Of a DNA stretch of 5,659 bases, positions 5,537 to 5,659 are shown in pieces. Below the pieces are notes generated by a model. It worked only from the letters and a program-made list of their open reading frames with translations, ran no database searches and was not told the DNA's origin. Source of the stretch: Stenotrophomonas sp. (lineage in GTDB: Bacteria > Pseudomonadota > Gammaproteobacteria > Xanthomonadales > Xanthomonadaceae); NCBI GenBank assembly GCA_003525885.1, contig DQIG01000275.1, positions 1 through 5,659 on the forward strand, read 5' to 3'. The first letter of the stretch is position 1, and every line of letters starts with the position of its first letter. The position numbers and the translations under genes were made by a program.

Positions 5537-5659
5537 CTTCTTTTTCTTCTCCGTGGGCTGGCCGCGCACCGAAACTGTCAGGGGTGTGGCGGGTGGGCCG
5601 TGCAGGGGCGTTGGCGCCATGGATGGCGCCATCGAGCTTACATGGACGTACTTGCAGCG
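5537..5659 (-). repeat. Right arm of the large inverted repeat, running to the window edge
   Basis: Read on the minus strand from 5659, this arm repeats the order of the left arm: GCAAGTACGTCC, a 9+2+9 palindrome TGGCGCCATGGATGGCGCCA (5612-5631 on the plus strand), CTGACAG (5581-5575), CCAGCCCACGG and a purine tract. The hairpin's outer two pairs differ from the left arm (TG/CA instead of CC/GG) yet remain paired. Homology to the left arm reaches exactly the last base of the window, so the element may extend further. Confidence 0.72.

Noticed and set aside
5364..5659. Plus-strand open frame from ATG 5364 running off the right edge
   Set aside because: It reads through both repeat arms and the central terminator, has no ribosome site, and the product is a basic, repetitive Lys/Gln/Arg and Phe-run sequence. 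It is most likely chance openness.
1..5659. tRNA or rRNA genes, a CRISPR array, transposase genes or phage genes
   Set aside because: I looked on both strands and saw no cloverleaf sequence with a TψC-type arm, no regularly spaced direct repeats, and no transposase, integrase or phage protein motif.

Overview
The window is GC-rich DNA that looks chromosomal and comes from a gammaproteobacterium of the Xanthomonadaceae, most likely Stenotrophomonas. The best sign is the intergenic repeats. A GTAG-bounded hairpin between two convergent genes and a truncated GTAG-type arm at the left edge both resemble the SMAG family of REP elements described in Stenotrophomonas maltophilia. The proteins fit this assignment, but I could not run a database search.

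Layout from left to right. A minus-strand gene (24-1190) encodes an exported, PQQ-dependent aldose (sugar) dehydrogenase of the YliI/s-GDH type, probably a lipoprotein. It is divergent from a plus-strand gene (1359-1811) for a YiaA-type inner-membrane protein built from two copies of one domain. That gene meets, tail to tail, a minus-strand gene for a 107-residue acidic/basic protein of unknown function (1877-2200). A SMAG-like hairpin lies between the two 3' ends.

The rest is a compact minus-strand operon, read from right to left. It holds an RpiR/MurR-type HTH-SIS regulator (5235 to 4387), a secreted YkuD-type L,D-transpeptidase (4371 to 3610), and an APC-superfamily amino-acid permease (3613 to 2312). 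The first two genes are 15 nt apart. The second and third appear to overlap at a TTGA stop/start with its own Shine-Dalgarno sequence, which implies translational coupling. The set suggests control of cell-wall cross-linking together with uptake of an amino acid or small amine. The regulator's SIS domain lacks the serine/threonine residues that normally hold the phosphate of a sugar phosphate, so its signal is probably not a standard one.

The right end (5236-5659) has no gene I can defend. It contains a candidate promoter and a small palindrome upstream of the regulator. Beyond these is a roughly 335-nt inverted-repeat structure: two arms of about 124 nt facing each other around a central Rho-independent terminator. 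Each arm carries a 20-nt palindromic hairpin, and the two outer base pairs differ between arms but stay paired. This looks like a pair of dispersed structured repeats and is the least explained element in the window.
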